Source: Serinus canaria (Eukaryota > Chordata > Aves > Passeriformes > Fringillidae). From it: DNA of 64,000 bases. Location: positions 17,556,765 through 17,620,764 of the forward strand of contig NC_066322.1 of the NCBI RefSeq assembly GCF_022539315.1. The letters run 5' to 3'. The notes beneath the pieces were generated by a model, which saw only the letters and a program-made list of their open reading frames with translations, made no database searches and was not told the DNA's origin. Made by a program: the position numbers and the translations under genes. Positions 37,001-52,000 of this stretch are shown here, in pieces. Numbering within the stretch: the stretch's first letter is position 1; each line of letters opens with the position of its first letter.

Positions 37001-40000
37001 TGAACCTTTTTTGCTAGTAATAACTGAGAATTTTTTCATGGTGGAAGCAAGTAGATACTGTAGATGTGCTGTGCTTTTTGTTTCAACTGTACATGGTATA
37101 ATGAAAATAGGATTGAAAGTCAGATTCTAGCAAGTTGTCAGAAGATAAACTCCCACTTCTAAAATTTAGTCTAAACTTATTTCACAAGCTTGTTCCTTTC
37201 AGTTTTGTACTCTATCAAATTTTTTGCCTTCACTGTAATTTTGGCTGCTTAAAAAGAAGGGAGTGGTAGGATAAAAAATTGGTTTATTCATACAGACAAA
37301 TGTAATGTGGTAGTCTGTTGTATTTAAAATGTTAGGATTAGAGTTTTGGGCTAACCTTGCGTGTCTAATATAATTGTTGGTAAACTAGACAAAGACACAG
37401 TGATATGAGAAAAATGGGTTGTTTGTAAATTAGAGGTGTTTTAATCTTGTGTTAGCTGTGATAAGGTTTTTAGACAACCTTGTTTTTAATAATACTTAAG
37501 TTGTGCTAGCAGCAGTAAACAGCAAAAAAGATGTGGGGAGCATTATAGCAGTGAAGTAAGGCTGAAGTTTGACCATGTTCAAAAGTTTAGAAGTGGCATC
37601 TGGGTTTGTCATTCCAGCAGTGGTATGGGGAACATGTCCATAGAGACAAAAAATAACTTCTTACAATGAAAGATATCTGTTAACAGTAAAGATATCTGAT
37701 AACAGTAACTTCTGTAAATTGACCCTGTTTGAAATGGCTTTCATGTTTATTCTCAGAAGAGCTGACTCCAGTTCTTTTTTTTGTGGTACTTTTCTTTGTG
37801 ATGCCCATTCTTCCACTGTAATATATGTGAAGAAGTAAGGAAAGCTGAAGATGGAAAGAAAGGAAACATGTTGAAACTTAGTTTGTTCTATGTAGTAAGT
37901 ATGCTCACTGTATGTAAGGAGATTTTAGTATACCTGTTTGATAAGTTTTGATATCTTGTACTGATTTGAAATCATGCAGTTTTTGTTTGTAGCAGAGGAC
38001 TTAGGTTTGCATCTTAATTGAGGGGTTATACAAAGAGAAACACAATCACATGCACCACCTCTGAAAACATGCACTAATACCATATGCAAATACCCTACTA
38101 ATTTCCTAGAGCTTCAGGCCATGTTTTCACAAGCAAATCAAGCTGCATTCCATTTTTCTGTCACTGTAATACTTGTGCAACAGATGTTTAGGTAGTCAAT
38201 TTACAAACCTTTTTTGGGAACTTAACCAGGATGAGGCTAAGCTGATGCAACCGTGAGCTACATCTTTTTACTCAGGTTTGTACCAAAGCGTGTGGTGGCA
38301 TAAGTTCTTGTAACAATACTGAATTAGGAGGACAGAGTAGGAAGAGGCTGCTGGGGTCAGGGAGAAGCTAGGATTCTTGCTTTTGGCGGTAGTTGGCTCC
38401 AATGAGGTTGTGATTTCACAAGCTGGTAATGGGACTGCATTGGTAGATTTAGAGGTTTGTTTATTTTTTACAGCTGCAAGTACATGTAGCCGTGTTTAGC
38501 TTTTCATAAAATCTTTTTTTCTATGCATGCATAACACGAGTATTGAGTTACAGACAAACTAGCATTAGCACTTCTAATTTATTAGTGAAAAATAGGACAT
38601 AATTGAGTAGAAAATACCTTCCGCGTGGATTGCATTTTGAGGTGTAGAAACTGCTACTGAAAGAGCAAATATGTACATCCAGGTGCCATGGTTGTCTGTC
38701 TGGAAGGCAAAGGATGCATTCATGTGGTAGCTCTAGTGAGTAGTTCTCATCTATTCTAATTTACTACCAGTAATGTTTGAGAGTTGTACTTTTGTTTCTG
38801 GTAAAAGTGGAATGGAAAATCTGAAATGCTGGAATAAATTATTTTGTTGGTGTACTTCTCTTGAATGTTTGAAGCATTGACTTGTATTAGAAGAGATTGT
38901 TGCCTGCAGTCTTTCATTACAATTGAAAGATTGGAAGTTTCCAAATGAGGCTGTGTGACATGGTGTACATTCAGATTTGATTCTTTACTCTTTGACTTTT
39001 TGGTTTAATAGTTCATCTTGATCTTCTGGTGCTTTGAGAAATTTGGGTTTTTTTCAACATTGTGTTTTGGAAAACTGGAGATTTTTTAAGGAAATTGAGT
39101 TTTGTCTCCTGTCAATCTTAAAAGACTTTTCAAATTCCCTTGATGGCTCTTTCTCAATTTCTATAAAATTTATGTGGTTTTATTAATCTTTTATTAATTT
39201 TCTCCTAGCTCCTTTCTTACTGAAAAATTGAGAATGTTAAAATGGCATAGTTGTTAGGCTATATAAACAATATATGCTTGGCTGAGGAGAATCTGAAAAT
39301 AATTGAAATAGAGTGAAAAAGAACATATAGAGAGAGTAAGTAAGTAAAGATGGTCATGTTGTATACAGTTATGCTGAATGAAAAGCATGTGATGTTATGA
39401 GTTACTAAGCACCTATGGAGTTCATGACCTTAACTGATTTTATGCCAGTATAGTTAAGTGGTGTATTCTTTAATATTATACAAGTAGGTGTTCTCCATGC
39501 ATAAGGGTCTGGTGAAGTAACAGCAAGCTTATAATTAAACAGTATGCTTTGTAAAATACTTATGAACCTGCATGGAGTTTCTTTGGAATGTGTATCTTGT
39601 CCTGCATAGGCCTTCTGTGATCCTGTACACGTGAGAGGTGTAAAAAATTCCTTAGGGTAGTTTGGATTATGTGTTTTGACAGTTGTGTGTGTAAGCAGAG
39701 CATAAGGCAGATGAAGTGTTTTTTCTTGAGGAAAGATTGTGAGGGTATATTTATGCAGCGTTTCATATAAAAATTTATCATGTTAAAAAAGAAGCATCCT
39801 TTTGAATTCTGATCCATCACATGTAAACGGAATGAAGTTTATAAATGCTGTGTTTGAGGGGTTCAAAGTGTGTTGTTCTGTTGTTCTGAACAGCCAGTCC
39901 CCAAAGTTACTTCAGATATTGAAGCAGTGAGTTTACAATGTGTAACTGTTAGAGGAGAATGTTTTAATGTCTGGGTTGAAACTGTCATGTGTTTATTCCT

Positions 40001-43000
40001 CTCCCATACCATCAGGTTACTGGCTCTTTCTTTTAAATTGTTCCCAGATGTTGTTAGAAATAAAGTGTTTTACAAAGCTGTTGGGTTTCCTTAAATCATG
40101 AGATCTGTCTCCTGGCTTGTCATACCCCTTGGGAAATTCATGCCTGTAGGCTGAGAATGACTGTGGTGAATGTGCAGTGCAGCTGAAGTTCTCTTTCTTA
40201 TCTTTCCTTTGGGAGGAAGGGCAGAATCATCTTCCTTTTGAGAGAGGTTTCTAATATCAGCAAATATAAACACCCCAAATGAGGGTATTTGTAAAAAATG
40301 TATTTTTCAATGTCTTTGAGTGTTGTTCTTGTATTTTTCTAGTGTGAGTTTAAGAATTTTGTTTAGATGAGACTGTTGACTTTTTAACAGAAGTTAGCTG
40401 TTGCTAGGAGTCACTTGTTTACTGTTTCTAGGAGTATTGTAGTGCTTCTACACATGCTTCTGATAAGCTGTCTGTAATAACTGTCAGGTTAGGTTTAGCC
40501 ATAACTTCTGATTAGCATGTCCATAGCCCTGAATTAATGGGCAAAAAAGCCAGTGTGTCTCTGATGTAAACAGTTGTCAAAAAGTATTTTGGTGCATAAA
40601 AGCCTAAACCCTTGGATGTAATAAAATCTGGGGAATGTGTTAAGTATTTAAAGCCTGATCTGGAATATGAGGAAAAGAGTTTGCAAAGACTTCTAAATAG
40701 TCTATTTTTGATTAGCATGGAAGCATAGTATGACTATAATGACTTCCTGAAATTATATAGCTACGTAATAAAACCTGTGATAGCATGAAGCTTTATAGTA
40801 ATCTTTTATGGAGGGGAAAAAAATCTGAAATTCTGCGATGTAATTCCAGCTTTTGTAGTGAAGGATTTTGAGTTAGCTATAACTTAAAGCAAGGACCTAG
40901 GACATTTATTTGCTGAGCTAGTAGCTTCTTCTTTCTCTTTGTTTCATTGATTTTGTGAATTGTAGAAGTGACAGTGTAAGAAATAAATATTCACTTAGGG
41001 AAATTAGCTAAAATATCAAAGTGGTGTCTTTAATTTATGTATGTAAAATAATTTTTGTATATATTATTTTGAATTTTCACTTAATTATGCACTAAAAGAT
41101 TTGGTATATTTTTTGTCTTTTTTGAAAGTGGTCCTACATGTCAGTATTACATAAATCCATTGATTAAAGCCATGCATTAAACACGATGTTTTCCCACCAT
41201 GCATGGAAATGCTCTCATGGGGTCGTGGCTGGGAGAACATGGGCTGAAGTGAAAGGGTGGTATTGACTGTGACAAATTCAGGGTTCGCTCGCTGCAAGAT
41301 GTTACCTTGGAAATTCCCTTGTTTATTTTGTATACTCATATTTTGGTAGATGCTGATTTCATAAAGAAATGGTCTAGCTAACTCTGATTTGAGCAGTTAG
41401 TTGTTCGTTTTTGTGGAAGCTTTATGTGGATTAATCTTCTTGGCATTGGTAGGAATAGAAATATGGCATTGAAGGCTTGTGCTGTTGAGGCCTAGATGTC
41501 AGAAGATGAGGTATTAACAATATAATAGCAGTTTGTACTTGTTATTTTGTTCTTAATAATATCCTTGCCTCGTGCTAGAATGGATATTAAATTAGTCTCT
41601 ACCCTATTACCGATGTTACAGTAACTTTCCTTTGGAGTTTATGGTGAAATATAATCATTGTGGTGGTTTTTTGTTTGTTTGTTATTATAACTTAGATGAG
41701 AATGTTTTTGCCATCTCTCTATTTGTGACCTTCAGTACTGTTACACATTCTCCAACTTGCTTTGGTTCTTTAGAACACAGCAGTTTGCACAGACAGGTAA
41801 AAGAGTTAAGTGAACGTTGCTGTTGGATCTTCCTTCCTTGAGTCTGATTCTGTGTGCTCTTGAAATACCGGAGTTTGGTTTCCTTAGCTCTGAAACACAA
41901 TTACCTAATTTAGTTTAAAGGTTTGTACCATTCAACTAGCAGAACTTCTGTGATTGAGATTAATTAAATATTTGAGATGCTTGGAAAATTGGTTATGATT
42001 TTGAAATTCATGTGTGACATAGCAGAGTGATGAAAAGCTTTGCTCGTGGAGCATGGTGTCAGTCCTTTTTGGCTTAGCACCCTCTAAAAGAGTGTGCACA
42101 TAAAACCAAAACCAAGCACCCCAAACCACAAATTGAATACACCCTTATCTCTGCTGAATAAATGTAAGTAAAATAAGTATTTCTGCCTATGTAATTTGGG
42201 AGGGATTGTGTTACACAGTAGTACCACTCTAAGAGCACACATTGTCTTACTTTAGATGCTTATATGAAATTGCTTTACTAGCCAACCAAGATCTTCAGAC
42301 AACTCTTTTGAAGTAAATCACAATAACCAGGCAGGTACAGCTTTTGATTTTGTAATTTACCACTCTGTATCCAAGTCCATCATGTCTTTTGCTGCAGAGT
42401 TGATTCTAAAGTTACATACTGAACTGAAATACAGAAGGATCTAGGCTGCTTAAGAACCAATTAGGAAAAATAGGATCATTACTCTCATGGTAAGAGAGAT
42501 CTTTGTCTTTGACCAAAAGCTTGGGAAACACATATGGGCGTGAGTTAACAGAGGTTAGCTATACATTTGTGATTTCACAGGGGAATTGGGATTTCATGTA
42601 TGAACCTGTACATATGTGAATCAGACTTTTGAATATTAATTTATGCAGATAAGACAGGTGTAGAGTTTATGATACAGGCCAGTGCAAGACATTCACATTT
42701 AATTGTTCTTCTGAAGCAAAAATGTTAAAACTTTCAAGTGCAATGACAAAGTCTTGTGATTGACTATGAAAGGTATTCATGTAATTTAAAATATGTTTGT
42801 AAATGAAGAGAGAACTGTTCAAGAAACACGAATACAGGAACTGACTATCTATTCTGTTGAGTAATTTGTGCTCCTTTTGGATTTTTCTGCTGTGGATTAA
42901 GAAATTAACAGTTTTTTGAAAGCCAGATTTGCTAGGAACCAAAAGTTTATATAATCATTCTTGCACTCATTCATTCAGCAGTTGCTGTTGTAAGTAACTT

Positions 43001-46000
43001 TCTGAAGCTGGAGACAATTGAAATTTGAGATATTTCAGAATTGTAAAGTTCCCACAGGTTTTGTGAAGAGCATTCATTTGGTGCTGGGGTTGCTTTAGCT
43101 GTTGATGTAGTAATTACTGTACCATTGCAAATTTATGCCTGTGATATTAAGGGGGAAAAATGCTGATGAATGATCTTAATCAGGTGGACTATGAACAGAT
43201 TCAGCGTCTGCTGCTATTTCTCCCTATTCAGCTGAGCTGGCCAGGCTGCAGACAGGGGCTCCCAAGCAAAGCTAGATGGGCATTGCAAGCAGAAAGAGCT
43301 GCACTTACCACTGAGTAACCTAATGCTGCCAGTAAACTTCAACTTTGCAGCGTTCCACCCTTGTCAATATTATGTTAGAAAAAGTAGAACATGAAAGGGA
43401 AAGAATGTTTATGTTTCAATTTACACCTGAATATTAAGTCAGTAATAGAAAGTAATTAGTTAGAAAAACAGAGAATTTCTATAACTTGCCTATAAGTTGC
43501 TCCTCAGTTCTATCTAGCTAAATTTTTCTTAGTTATATCTGATTAAAAATGCATCCTTACATGGAAAAGAACAAGACATAGTCCCTCTCATGGTTCTATC
43601 GGATCTTGGTATTAGGAATGGTGTAATCTTAAGGGAACTCCTCCTTATTTGATAGGCACAGCTTTGCCTATCAAAGAAGTTGCTTGCTATGTACCCTTAC
43701 AAGCTTAGAGCATTCAGTAAAATGTATAGAGATTCTTCAGAGCTGATGGTTAAAACCAAGTAAACTTTAATGGCTCTATATGTGTGTACACATATATAAA
43801 CTTTAACGTACTATTCTCTGTGTGGACACAAATGTAATGCAGTATGAGAAAAAGGTAAGGGTTTGATTTTTATAAGTCTTTCAACTATGCTGTCTATGAA
43901 GGTAATAGTCTCAGATGAATTTATTATGGAGTATTGAAGTGCCCTGTAAAACATATTCATTAACTGTTCTTCATTCTCTTGTAGTGTCCACAACAGAATT
44001 AAACCCATTTATTTTAATAAGTATGGGTAGAAACTGCTTTTTTTTCCTCATTGCCATTTTAGCAGTGACCTGGATTAGTCTTAAGGGTGCTGCAGAAATA
44101 CTTCTGAAGTGGGAAAGAACCTGTAAGAAATTCAAGGGTGGTTTAAATATTCCAAGGATGGTTTAAATGTTTTGTTTATTTAAAGATCACATAAAGATTT
44201 TGTAGGCTTTTTGAGGGATGAAGTCTTGAGGGTGAAGAGGATTGGGGCATAAAAGAAAAAAAGGAAACAACAAGGTGTGAAAAGAAGCGCCTCTTCAGCT
44301 GTGTCAAGTGCCCATCTTACCATTTGTGGAAAGGGTTTTCTTGTATGGTTTTTATATAAACCCTCCTGATTTTTGCAGCCCACTTTTAAGTCATTCATTA
44401 ATTTATATTTGTCATGTTTTAAGAACTACAATGAAGATGTAATTCCCTGCCCTAAGTTGTGTTTTGCAGAAAAAATGAATGTCCCCAAAATGAAAACTGA
44501 TTTCATTTCCTGTGATCATTTAAGCTTTGTTTTTAAATAGGGGTGTTAAAATTGAGCTAAACTCCACATTTCTCTTTGCCTAGATTACCCTTGTAGTTTC
44601 AGCTAAATATAATAGTTTAATATATATGTGTATTAAAATATTAAAACTTAAATTAATTTAAATGGTTTTGAAGTAGAATAAATTTAATTATATTTTAATT
44701 TGAAATGCTGGACAAAATTATTGTTCAGCAATTCTCATTGTGTCCAGAGATGGCTTTATTTCAGTGGTGGGTTAAACAACTGTGCTTAAGCTGCTCTCAT
44801 TTCAGATTGCCATGTAAATATTCCGCTTAGATTTCAAAATTGTTGCACTTTTCTGAAAAGAGGAAGTATCATCTTTAAAAATCACAAAATAGAGGAAAAA
44901 AAATCTCTTACTGTCTCTTTCTTTTTAGAGAGGATCTGACGAACTTCTTTCAGGCAGTGTACTCAGTAGCCCGAACTCTAACATGAGCAGCATGGTAGTT
45001 ACTGGTAAGTGATGCCCTTTCAAAGGAGAAATCTATAATTTATACTTGGACTAATTTCCTGTTTACAAGGGGAGAACACCAAAACAAGAATCCGTTGTGC
45101 TATAGAGGGATAAAACTGTTGGCTTGTATTAGAATATAGTGACTTTGTATTTCCTAAAAACCTTGGGTGTCTGAGAAGAATAATCCCACAATCAACAGGC
45201 AGCTTTCAGATGTTTGCACACAGAATTGTTGGTGGGTGATGGGATGAAAAATCACAGTTTTCTTGTACAGCTACCTTTAAAGTAAGGAATCTCAGCTGCA
45301 AAGCCCAGCTCCTGTGTGACATCAGCTTCTTTACTCATCTACATGTCTGGGCGTTACAGGGAAGACCGCTGTACCAGTTTCATAATACAGTGTGAATTCA
45401 GGAAGAGAGAGTTCTGGTTCACTGCTCAAGCAGGAAACTTCACTTTGCTCCTTCAGTTTGAGATCACAGTGGTAGAATATCAGAGCAAAGTGACTGTGGC
45501 TGTTCTTGAATCAGTTTTCTGGTGATGCTAGATAGAAAGGTTTTTTCATTAACTGGCACACACTAAAATGCATTCTATTGCAGTTGATACTTCTGTATGT
45601 TGAATGTACATTGAGTTCCCTTGGAAAGCTCATTTCAGAGGTCTTGCTTTTTCTCTGTTTTCTTTTTCTACCGTACTATTAATTTTTTGTGGGTTTTTTC
45701 TCTTTTTCCTCTTGCCTTAGAGCTGTGTAGGAGTTAATTCATGACATCAGAGGGTTGCTGCATTTTCCAGTCACTTGCCTGGTTCACTGTTCTACTGTGC
45801 CTGATTTTCTGTATTCATGGGGTCAGCAGTATAATCACTGATATTAATAGCAGACTCTTTCCATTTTAATTTGTTAGTAAGAATTCATGTTACTATTAGG
45901 GTCCTGTGGTGACAGCTCTTGCCAGAATGGGTGGCTCTGTGCTTTCTCATCCTACATCTTTAGCACAAAGCAGAAAAATCTCCAAATCCACGTTTCTGCT

Positions 46001-49000
46001 ACACTCTTCTGTTGGAGTTGCAGAATAAGTTAATGCAGCATTAAACTATTCTAACAGAATAAAGTAGTTTTCCCTTGGAGCAGCTTACTGATCAGTCATG
46101 TGATTGCACAGTTGTAGACACAGTGTGGTGAGTGGAGGAGTGTGGCAGCGGAAGAAAACCGCTTCCACTGGCAGTTCTGTAACCAAAGGTGACGAGGTTA
46201 TTACTTTGGAATAAGTCAGAAATGCTGTGCAGTGTAGTGCGTTCATAGCCGTTTTGGAACCCCAGAACATTTGTCTCTCTTCCCTGTTTTTCTTACTTCC
46301 TTCTGGTTCTGAAAGAGGTCCCTCTTGTTTACATTTTCTTGATGTCCTCTTCAGTCGTGGCTATTTAGTGCTTCATCACTTTGCTTTACTTAAACAAGGA
46401 ATAACTATGGAAAGGAGCTGTATGTCTGAGGGTTTGCGTATTGGCAGTGAACATTAAGACAGGACCAAGTCCTAAACATTACCAAATTTTCCATGGATAT
46501 TTAGATAAACTTTTAGTTCCATGAAATTAAATGCAAATTTATTCATCAGAGGAAAAAAGAGGTAAAGGAAAAAAAAAATGAAATAAGAATTACAGTTTTG
46601 AGGTTTCAGAAGAAGAAATACAGAAGCTTGTCTAAGCAGCCCCTACATAGAAATTCTTCCTTAAAAATTCTGAGAATGGAAAAGCATATTTTGATCCCAT
46701 TAGGTTGATGTATGGGACAGAAGTTTGATATATTTAACAGATATGTTTCTTCCCCCTTTTTTTAAATTTTATTTCCACCCTGTTTAAGCTGATTGAGGGT
46801 TTGGGTTTTATTCTTGGGAGTTTCTCTGTTGTGTGTGGGAGTATTTTTGGTGTGGGTGGGGTTTCTCTGTTTGGGTTGTTTTGGCATCCATAACTCTAAC
46901 TCAAGAAACATTAGCAGCAGTGGTTAGAGTAGTGGTCTGGCTTCTGTAGTGCCGGATGCCTGTTCTTAAAAGTTTCACTTAAATTCTGTAATATGTAAAG
47001 AAGGTTGGTGGAAAAATAATCCCAAACAAAAACCACAATCTGAATGCAGTGCTGTAATTCAAGTCATTCTCTATAGCAGTTTGTAAAAATGGGGTTAGTT
47101 TGTTTGGGTATTCTATTTTTTAAACATTTTCTTGGTATTGTATTCAAATTTCCTTCTGCCTGCCTTTTTGAAGTAGCACAAAAAAGCCCTGTGTGAAGGA
47201 TAAATCCTGTGTTCAGCTTCTGACTGTATCCTCCCATAACTCTCTTTTTTACTGTGAACCAGGAAGTACTTTTTCCAGACTTGCACAGTTTACAGGTTCA
47301 GATTGTAAACTCAGAAGTAGTTAGATGTGAAATTGAAACGTGTTAATTTTTCTGTAGCCATCTCCTGAAGCCAAATGAGTTCAAGTATTTTTTTCTATCT
47401 GAATTGATGTCCTCCTTTTGCTTCAGTTCGGCTATTACTTTTTCTCTTCAGAAGAATTTAAAACTTTAGTCAATTAAACAATTTTTTTGGTGTAGCCAAA
47501 TTTTCTAGGGCTTCAGGGACCCTGTGATGATTAATTAAGTCCCTTGTAAATGAGACATGTTGTAGTTATCTGGCTATGTAAAAGTAATACTTGTTCTTGC
47601 CCTCTCATTCTTAGGGTTGGGAAGTGTCATGGTATTATTATGAGACTTGGCCATTGTTTTTCAGAGAATATAGAAACCTATTCTGGTTTCAACTGTGATA
47701 TTTCCAATATCTGATTCTGTGATATTTTTCTAAGTAGATAGCTAGGGAAGAGAAGAAAGAGATGGTTTGTCTTTGTAATTCTCTGAGCCTTTTATTGGTG
47801 AAAGTGTACACAGTCAAAAAAGCAGTTATCAATAGCAGTGCCTTAGCAGGCCTAAGCTTTGAACAAAATCTTGTCAATCGCAGCCTCATTTCTGTCCCTG
47901 CTGTAGAAATATTAACCTAAACCAAAATGCCTAAATTGTCAAAAAAACTACTTTCTCTTGGAAGGGAGGGGTTTTGGTGGAACGGAGGGTGGTGTCATTA
48001 TGCGTGAGACTGGAGATGATGTTTTTAAAATGAACATCCTAGCTTTTTATCATGGGAACTGTTCCTTTAGTGGGGTTTTGTTTTTTGTGGGGTTTTGGTT
48101 TTGTATTCAGCTGCCATTCTGTGAGAATACTCTAGTACTTTAATGCTTTTATGAATACTGTCTTGCTCTAATCTTCTCTCCCAGTGAAAGGCATGAAAGA
48201 GGAATGGTTTCTCTGCCCTATAGGGAGTCTTACAGATGAACCCTCTCCTATTTTTTTGTGAAAGAAACTTGTGAAATTGGTGAACAAATGTTTGATTTGA
48301 ATTCTTACTGATAATTTGAACCACTGGTAATTCTCGAAAAAGGCCAGCATGTTGGACATGGCTCAAAATAGAAGGCCTGATCCTTGAATCCTTGAGCCTT
48401 TTCTAAACAGTTTTGTCATCTGTAGCCATCCTCCAGACTGTTTTAGTGACAGTGTGTTACATTAGCAGTCCTACACTGTTACTGTTTTAGGTACTTTCTA
48501 TGTCTTTTGTAAAAGAGCAGTCTTAAGACTTTAAAAGAGCAGAATTCTACGCTTGGATTAATATGACTTTTGCCTCTTAATTCTGAACTCTGTTTTGGAC
48601 AAATTTGATTACTGTCATTGTTGAGGAATTTCAGTTAAGTTTATATTTAAATATACAAGATTTAGTCTTGTTCCTGAACTAGGTTGGAACGTATGGCAGA
48701 ATATTATTCTGTAAACATTAAAGGAAGGATCCCATCCACTAGATTAGAATTTGTAGCAAGATAGAACAGCTTGTAAAGTACAAGATCAGCAAATATCTAA
48801 GTTTAAGAAGTTCTTTTTTAATGTTACTTGTGTAAGTTTCTGATGTTTTTAACACCAGCTGACATGAGTATATTAAAGTTGTGTTCTCAGAACTACAGGC
48901 TTTTACTACTGCTAGTTTTCCTTCAGCTTTTTTTGGAAATATTGTGAAACTCTGTTCTTATTTTCTGTCATTATTTTGCTTGATTCTGATTTCTTTGGAG

Positions 49001-52000
49001 AGCACAATCTTCTCATAAAGATCCATGAGTTAATTTTTTTTGTGTCGGTGGACAATTACTAGAAAGCCTCTTTAAGTAAGCTAAAATCTGATTTGGTAAC
49101 AGGATTCCGAGAAACCAGAGCTGAAACCAGGATCTTTAAATAAATATTGCTGATTCTGACATTGTTAATGGTTTTGAAGACATTAGTAAGGCAGATTGCA
49201 AATGATTGTGCATAAATAATTTTTTTACCTTGCAGTGCTGTATGTAAGTTGTTTATTCTGCAGATTTTAAATGCAAGGAAAAAATCCCTTATCTTTAAAA
49301 ACTGGGAAGAAGTGTTTCCTCTATGAAGGGGTTACTTTTTCACTGAACTTCGTGTGAGGCTTTTCCTGTTCAAGATGGAGGATTGCTTAATGGAAGTTGT
49401 AGGAAGCGTTATCTGTGTGGAGGTGCTCATGCCATGAACTCATTGATGAACTCCACATACAAAAAAGGTAAAATTTTTAAGGGATGTAGATAAAAAGTGA
49501 AGGATGTTGATGAAAGTTTTATGAGAATTGGCTTGTCAAAGACGAGAAGAATTGGCAGGTTTTCTTGGTGCAGCTGCCATCAATTTCATTGTTCATATTT
49601 GTGTGTTTAAAGTAGATCAGTAGGAACATTACAAAATAATTTTGGAGCTGAGCTCACCAAACTCCTGGAGCTTTGAATGATACTGTTGATCTTCTACTGT
49701 TTTTACTTAATTAGCAGGGAATGTTAGGAGTGACTTCAGTAGGTAATTCATTGTATTAACAGAATAATTAGCACTGGGGCATACAAACTAATAATATTTG
49801 AAGTGCTGTATTTAACTTGGGCAGTAAATATAGATGTGTCATAGATATGCCATTTTTGCTAGCACATTAATTGGTTATTAGTTATAATTAATGATGCCTA
49901 GACTTAGGTAATTTACTTCTGAAGCTTTCAAATTGATTACAATTAATAATAATTGGAAAGATTTTAAGAAGTACATTATATGTGATTGGAAGGTATTGTA
50001 ATTTAATAATACTGTATTCTTTATATATTTCTACAGATACATGGATTTAGAAACTTAAAAAATAAAAAAAATCTCCGGATGGGAGAAATAAAATATGGCT
50101 GTTATTATCAATTTCATGTTAGAGTGCAACACTGAACAGCCACTATACCCTACTGTAAATGTGTTATCATAATTTTGCTTAGAAAGCTCAATGCTCAGTG
50201 CATTTTGAAACAGGCACAGCCTATGTGCAGATGTACCAGTTAGAAGCTGTATTAAAGTTTTTTTTGTTCGTTGTGCCTACTTATTTAAGCTCAAATTCCT
50301 CTTAAGCAATAGTCTTTGTAGTGTAAGATCGTTTTATTGGTTGGTCAAGATTTTTGTATGCACAAGGCTCATGTCTGTGATAAACAGCAAAAAAAACCTA
50401 TTAAGAAAAATGTGATTATCACTGACCAATGTAACCTAACCTTCAAGGATAACAAATGTGGACTTCAGACAACTTCATATTCTATGTGTTAGTATTATAT
50501 TTTGAGTGTAGTATCTCCTTTTCTTGTTCTTTTAAACATTTTGAATTCCAGATTTTATCTTTAAGTTGAACTTCTGAAGATTTACATGCTAAAGCAAAGG
50601 TCCTGTATAATTACTTTTGGGAGCCTGGGAGAGGTCACTGGTCATCTCTCTTCCTACCTTCTATCACTTACATCAGGGTAGGGTACATATAGGAAAACTT
50701 TCTTTAAGGAAGGAACTTTCCAGAAATGAAACGACAGTGATCTCTTATTATGCAGTTTGTGATTGTCTGCAGTTTATTGCTGGTTGGTTGAGGCAGATGG
50801 TTATGTTGCCAGTGCAACATTTTAATATTTGTCTAATAAACTAGATGTCTTCAACTGCATTGCCTTTCTCTTAGTCACTTATTTCCTGTCTGGACATATG
50901 TCTGATGTTCTACAGATGATAACATTAAATTACATATATTTAGCCAAGATAAAACAAGAAGTGCTTTCTCTACATAGAACAGCACTGAATACTACTGCTG
51001 TTAAGCTTCTTTTCTTTAGTATGTACAAACTGAAAGTTACTTCTTTTTTTTTTAATTGGTTGTTGGTAAGTACTGGCAGTTGTGAAACAGTGATTTCTGC
51101 AGGAAGTGTGTGTATTTATATATTATTTCACTACTGCAGATATGCAGGAATTTATAGACAGTGTCTTGTGGTCATTTTTACATTTTTTTCCTTCTTTTCA
51201 GGAACTAATGGGTGAAAACAACTTTATATTGTATCCAAATTTTTTTTTTTGCCTGTACCCACATAATTACATTTCTGTATTAGGAGATTGTGTGCTTATG
51301 AAAAAAGTTTATGATACAGGAAAATTATGCATCTAAAGTAAAGGTCTCAGAACTCTTAGGTCATATTTATATTTTTCTTTTAAAAAAAGTGCAGAGAAAA
51401 GCTCCTCTAGGATAAAATTTTATTAAAATATGTTTTCAAAATCAGCTATTATCATATAGTAAGCTATTCTTTCTATGCTAGGAGTTATGCTGAACTTGAA
51501 GAACAGTTTTTCTGCAAAAACTGCTTGTTTGCATTGAATATGCAATGATTGACTTGGAATTATAAATATACTTGTGTATACTGCAGTTCATTTTGTTGCT
51601 TTTTTGTATAGGTTCCTATTTCTTTGTTTAATAAAATAGGAGTTTCTCACTGAAAATGCCAGGACCCGAGTTGCTCGGATTATGGCCATTTATAGGCTTT
51701 GTCAACCTCTAAGCATTCAATTTCAACAAGTTGATCTATGCTGAATTGAAAGAGCTCTATGCAACAGGGATGTGGCTGATGTATCAATTTTATTTAAACT
51801 GTAGTATCCTCTTTGGATAGGATGATGCTTGGAATATCATTAGTAAAGATGACATCTTGTTTAAGATATAGTCACCTGATGTCATATGGAAACTGAATTC
51901 TTCATCTCCTTGGTGGAGAGATGTAGAGGACTTAGATCAGTGCTGTGGTTGTTACAGAGCATGGGCCTTTATGATAGTCTGAATTGAATAGAACCATTCC

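Larger units (their letters stand above)
32634..44928 (+). other. PTBP2: PTBP2 intron 2 (12,295 bp)
   Basis: GTAGGA...TTTTTAG. AT-rich, with no recognisable coding exon or RNA gene. I see only short tandem duplications (37669-37706 and about 44133-44171) and a TATATGTGTGTACACATATA palindrome-like stretch near 43,780. The acceptor has a strong pyrimidine tract at 44904-44926. No interspersed repeat could be assigned by eye. Confidence 0.9.

Noticed and set aside
43770..43800. Palindrome-like TATATGTGTGTACACATATA as a possible hairpin RNA
   Set aside because: Too short and simple in sequence for a microRNA precursor; no second arm with unique sequence.
50829..51215. 128-codon frame in intron 3
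   Set aside because: AT-driven composition, no family recognised, and lies deep in an intron without splice sites that fit PTBP2.
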